A DNA stretch of 7,163 nucleotides from Alphaproteobacteria bacterium. GTDB taxonomy: Bacteria; Pseudomonadota; Alphaproteobacteria; Micavibrionales; CSBR16-224. Location of the stretch: positions 1 to 7,163 of the forward strand of contig SKHU01000057.1 of NCBI GenBank assembly GCA_007116755.1, read 5' to 3'. Shown piece by piece: positions 5,257-7,163 of this stretch. The notes beneath the pieces are model-generated. The model saw nothing but the letters and a program-made list of their open reading frames with translations. It had not been told where the DNA came from and searched no databases. Within the stretch, counting starts at the first letter, position 1. Every line of letters starts with the position of its first letter. Position numbers and translations under genes: made by a program.

Positions 5257-5982
5257 TTGAAACAGTATCTTTCGACCTTCCGAAATAAATCTTGCGGTTT
5301 TGCCGGAGCGGCGGCGGTATTCGCTACGCTGTTGACGGCCGGATGTGCTGCAATGCCGGGCGAGCCCCGTCAGAAGGAAATGCAGGATACGCATATGGCC
5401 GCACTGCGCCAATGGGCGGAACCCGCCGGACTGAAAACGGATGAATATCTTTCCGGCGCAGCCGCCGTACGGCAGAACAGCGAGGATGTCGAAACACTGG
5501 CACTGGCTGTCACGGTGCTGTCGGGCGGCCAGCGCGATTTGCGACAGCGTGTGGAAACAATAGAGGCACGTTTGGGCGCGAAAGACTCTGAGCGCCGCGC
5601 GGTAGCAGAAGGGGCGGCGCGCTATCGCGCGCGGGTGACAGGTTTTTCGATTGAAGAAACGGCAGCGGCAACGCGTATCGTATTAACGCTGACAGGCCGG
5701 ACGGATTTTCATGCGGAATTGTCCGGCGACGGCAAAATCTTGATGCTTCACTTGCCGGAGGGGACGGGCTGGACAGCTGCGCGGCAGTGGCGTTCGGAAT
5801 TTTCACCTTTAATCGGCGGTTATGAAGTGCGGGCGCAAAACGGCGGTGAAATATTGACTGTCCGGCTGCATTTTGCTTCAAAACTGCTGGAACGGGAGTT
5901 TACACCGGCCGCAGACGGCAGCACTTACCGGCTGGTTTTGCCGTTGCAAAGCGCGGCCGTGCATTTTTCAGGAGCGCGCTAA
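5257..5982 (+). CDS. Predicted lipoprotein with coiled coil and AMIN-like beta domain
   Basis: Function not recognised. The 241-residue product starts with a basic n-region and a hydrophobic segment (about 15-29), then the lipobox LTAG-Cys30. Ala at +2 suggests outer-membrane sorting. Residues about 74-120 (SEDVETLALAVTVLSGGQRDLRQRVETIEARL onward) look like a coiled coil. Residues about 124-232 alternate hydrophobic strands (ARVTGFSI, TRIVLTLTG, FHAELS, KILMLHLPE, EILTVRLHF, YRLVLPL), recalling AMIN domains, which localise envelope proteins to peptidoglycan. That link is by eye only. The start is TTG at 5257 with GGGAG 9 nt upstream; no in-frame ATG precedes the signal peptide. It converges on the next gene with a 7-nt gap and no clear terminator between them. 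Confidence 0.85.
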   Translation: MKQYLSTFRNKSCGFAGAAAVFATLLTAGCAAMPGEPRQKEMQDTHMAALRQWAEPAGLKTDEYLSGAAAVRQNSEDVETLALAVTVLSGGQRDLRQRVETIEARLGAKDSERRAVAEGAARYRARVTGFSIEETAAATRIVLTLTGRTDFHAELSGDGKILMLHLPEGTGWTAARQWRSEFSPLIGGYEVRAQNGGEILTVRLHFASKLLEREFTPAADGSTYRLVLPLQSAAVHFSGAR

Positions 5983-5989
5983 ATATTTT

Positions 5990-7078
5990 TTAAGGGGCAA
6001 GCGCGGCTTTCAGCCGTTGCAGATACAGGCTGCGGTTCTCCTGAAAATGCGGCGGATAGGATGCACCGTCCAGCGGTTCGACAGGTTTGAGCAAATCCAG
6101 CGCCTTTTCCGGTTTTCCGGTACGGCGGACAGCGTTGGTCAGCGCATAGATGGCGATTTTTGAAAATTCATTCTGCTGATCTTCATATGTCACATAATGC
6201 GGCAATTCGTGATGACTACGCAGCATTGTCCAGCGCGGATAAAAAGTTTTGATGTTCTGCTGTGTCCATTCACCGTCTTTTTCCCGTTTCCATTCCGACA
6301 TGTCGTGGCGTACGGGGGCGCTGATCTGTACGCTGGTTGGCGACAGGGGTTTGACTTTCATCTTTTTTGCGCGGCGGTTGAAAATTTTGCTTAAGGCTTT
6401 GGCAAAAGTCAGTAAATCCTTGCCGCGGATGATGTGGTCGTTATGCGCCGTCAGATACAGCGTTGTAAAGCGGCCCGTCTCCCTTTTCGGTTGCGAGATT
6501 GTTCCGGCGCTGAGCAGCACGACGTCCTGTAGCAGGGATTTGGCTTCTTTTTCGTCATAGCCGATTTTCTTCATGCCGGTCAGTGTTGCATTATACACTT
6601 CCTGCACAAAGGCGGAGCCGGAGCTGTAACCGAATAATGTAAGGTTTTTCAGGTTTTTTCGTACCTGTTCGGCAGGCAGCGGCGTGCCGCCCGTGATGTG
6701 ATAGCGCCGGCTGTACGTAATATTCTCACCCAGCAGCGGCATCAGAATATGTGCGGCAGCTTTGCGTGCACCTTTGGAGGCAAAGCTGTTCGGGCGCAGA
6801 TGATAGGCGACAACGTTGAACATGTCTTTCAGGCCGCGGTATGACCATGCAAAAATATTGACGGGTTTTTCCGTTTTGCCTTGCAGGCCGAGCATTTCCT
6901 CGATACGTTTCAGCGCGCCGGCGATATGGCGCTTATGGCGGTTGATTGTTGTGCAGCCAGAGAAAAAGACCACTGTCGGTGCGGTAATACGCAGGCTTTC
7001 CTGCTCGATTTCAAGCAGATAGCTTTCTCGCGTGACCTTTTCGTATTCCCGTTGCCAGAGTTTTGCCATTTCACACAC
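5990..7078 (-). CDS. Uncharacterised alpha/beta-hydrolase-like protein
   Basis: I do not recognise a named family. The 362-residue protein shows a hydrolase-like order of elements. A strand with a small-residue turn comes first (PTVVFFSGCT, 34-43), then a second strand (PVNIFAWSYRG, 72-82). A nucleophile elbow follows strand LTLF as GYSSG (150-154, Ser152). YLTAHNDHII (208-217) could supply Asp214, and the His-rich RSHHELPHYV (287-296) could supply the catalytic His. There is no signal peptide or membrane segment, so it is probably cytoplasmic. An esterase, thioesterase or PHB/oligomer hydrolase are all conceivable; context alone does not decide. The start is uncertain: GTG at 7078 has AGAAG only 4 nt away, and ATG at 7069 has it 13 nt away. 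It faces the lipoprotein gene tail to tail and has its own candidate promoter. Confidence 0.8.
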   Translation of the reverse strand: MCEMAKLWQREYEKVTRESYLLEIEQESLRITAPTVVFFSGCTTINRHKRHIAGALKRIEEMLGLQGKTEKPVNIFAWSYRGLKDMFNVVAYHLRPNSFASKGARKAAAHILMPLLGENITYSRRYHITGGTPLPAEQVRKNLKNLTLFGYSSGSAFVQEVYNATLTGMKKIGYDEKEAKSLLQDVVLLSAGTISQPKRETGRFTTLYLTAHNDHIIRGKDLLTFAKALSKIFNRRAKKMKVKPLSPTSVQISAPVRHDMSEWKREKDGEWTQQNIKTFYPRWTMLRSHHELPHYVTYEDQQNEFSKIAIYALTNAVRRTGKPEKALDLLKPVEPLDGASYPPHFQENRSLYLQRLKAALAP

Positions 7079-7126
7079 CGTTCTTCTGAAAAATACAATA
7101 TCAACAATGAGGCATTAACAATAAAA

Positions 7127-7155
7127 CTTATACATATTTTTTGTGAAATTTGCAA
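7127..7155 (-). promoter_or_regulatory. Candidate promoter of the hydrolase-like gene
   Basis: On the minus strand TTGCAA (7155-7150, 4/6 to the -35) and TATAAG (7132-7127, 5/6 to the -10) are separated by exactly 17 nt in AT-rich DNA. The start would be near 7120, giving a leader of about 40 nt. Confidence 0.42.
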
Positions 7156-7163
7156 GTCGGCAA

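Noticed and set aside
5231..5260. Nine-codon frame from ATG 5231 overlapping the lipoprotein TTG
   Set aside because: No Shine-Dalgarno precedes it, and the GGGAG inside it fits the TTG start of the lipoprotein, so it is probably chance.
5974..6006. Possible bidirectional terminator between the convergent genes
   Set aside because: Only a 6-bp CGCGCT/AGCGCG pairing with a large AT-rich loop and no proper T-run after either arm.

Overview
This window is a polyhydroxybutyrate (PHB) storage locus from a proteobacterium, followed by two genes of unknown function. Base composition looks close to 50% GC by eye. The class III (PhaE-PhaC) synthase, a PhaR of the KKYPNRRLYDT type and a Phasin_2-like phasin recall the Allochromatium/Thiocystis pha loci of gammaproteobacteria. 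I cannot place the organism more precisely, and an alphaproteobacterium that acquired such a cluster is also possible.

Left arm (1-2618), all on the minus strand. In transcription order it holds phaB copy 2 (acetoacetyl-CoA reductase, 2618-1836), phaR (PHB-responsive repressor, 1804-1259), a phasin (1094-723) and phaB copy 1 (645-1, cut by the window edge). The phasin has its own promoter, covered by a dense array of TTGC/GCAA inverted repeats (1140-1173), which I read as PhaR operators.

Divergent intergenic region (2619-2878). This separates the left arm from the synthase operon. It contains a 13/17 match to the phasin operator (2793-2809) directly upstream of a perfect TATAAT, plus weaker TGC-rich sites and an 8-codon mini-ORF with a good Shine-Dalgarno.

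Right arm (2879-5146), plus strand. phaE and phaC are 3 nt apart and end in a strong intrinsic terminator (5170-5204). The PhaC catalytic residues Cys149, Asp302 and His331 are intact.

Downstream (5257-7078). A lipoprotein with a coiled coil and an AMIN-like beta domain converges on an unassigned alpha/beta-hydrolase-like protein with a GYSSG elbow. Neither has a demonstrated link to PHB.

How it works: PhaB makes (R)-3-hydroxybutyryl-CoA, PhaE-PhaC polymerises it and the phasin coats the granule. PhaR would repress phasin and synthase until nascent PHB titrates it from DNA. A beta-ketothiolase (phaA) is not in the window. No RNA genes, CRISPR arrays or insertion sequences were seen.
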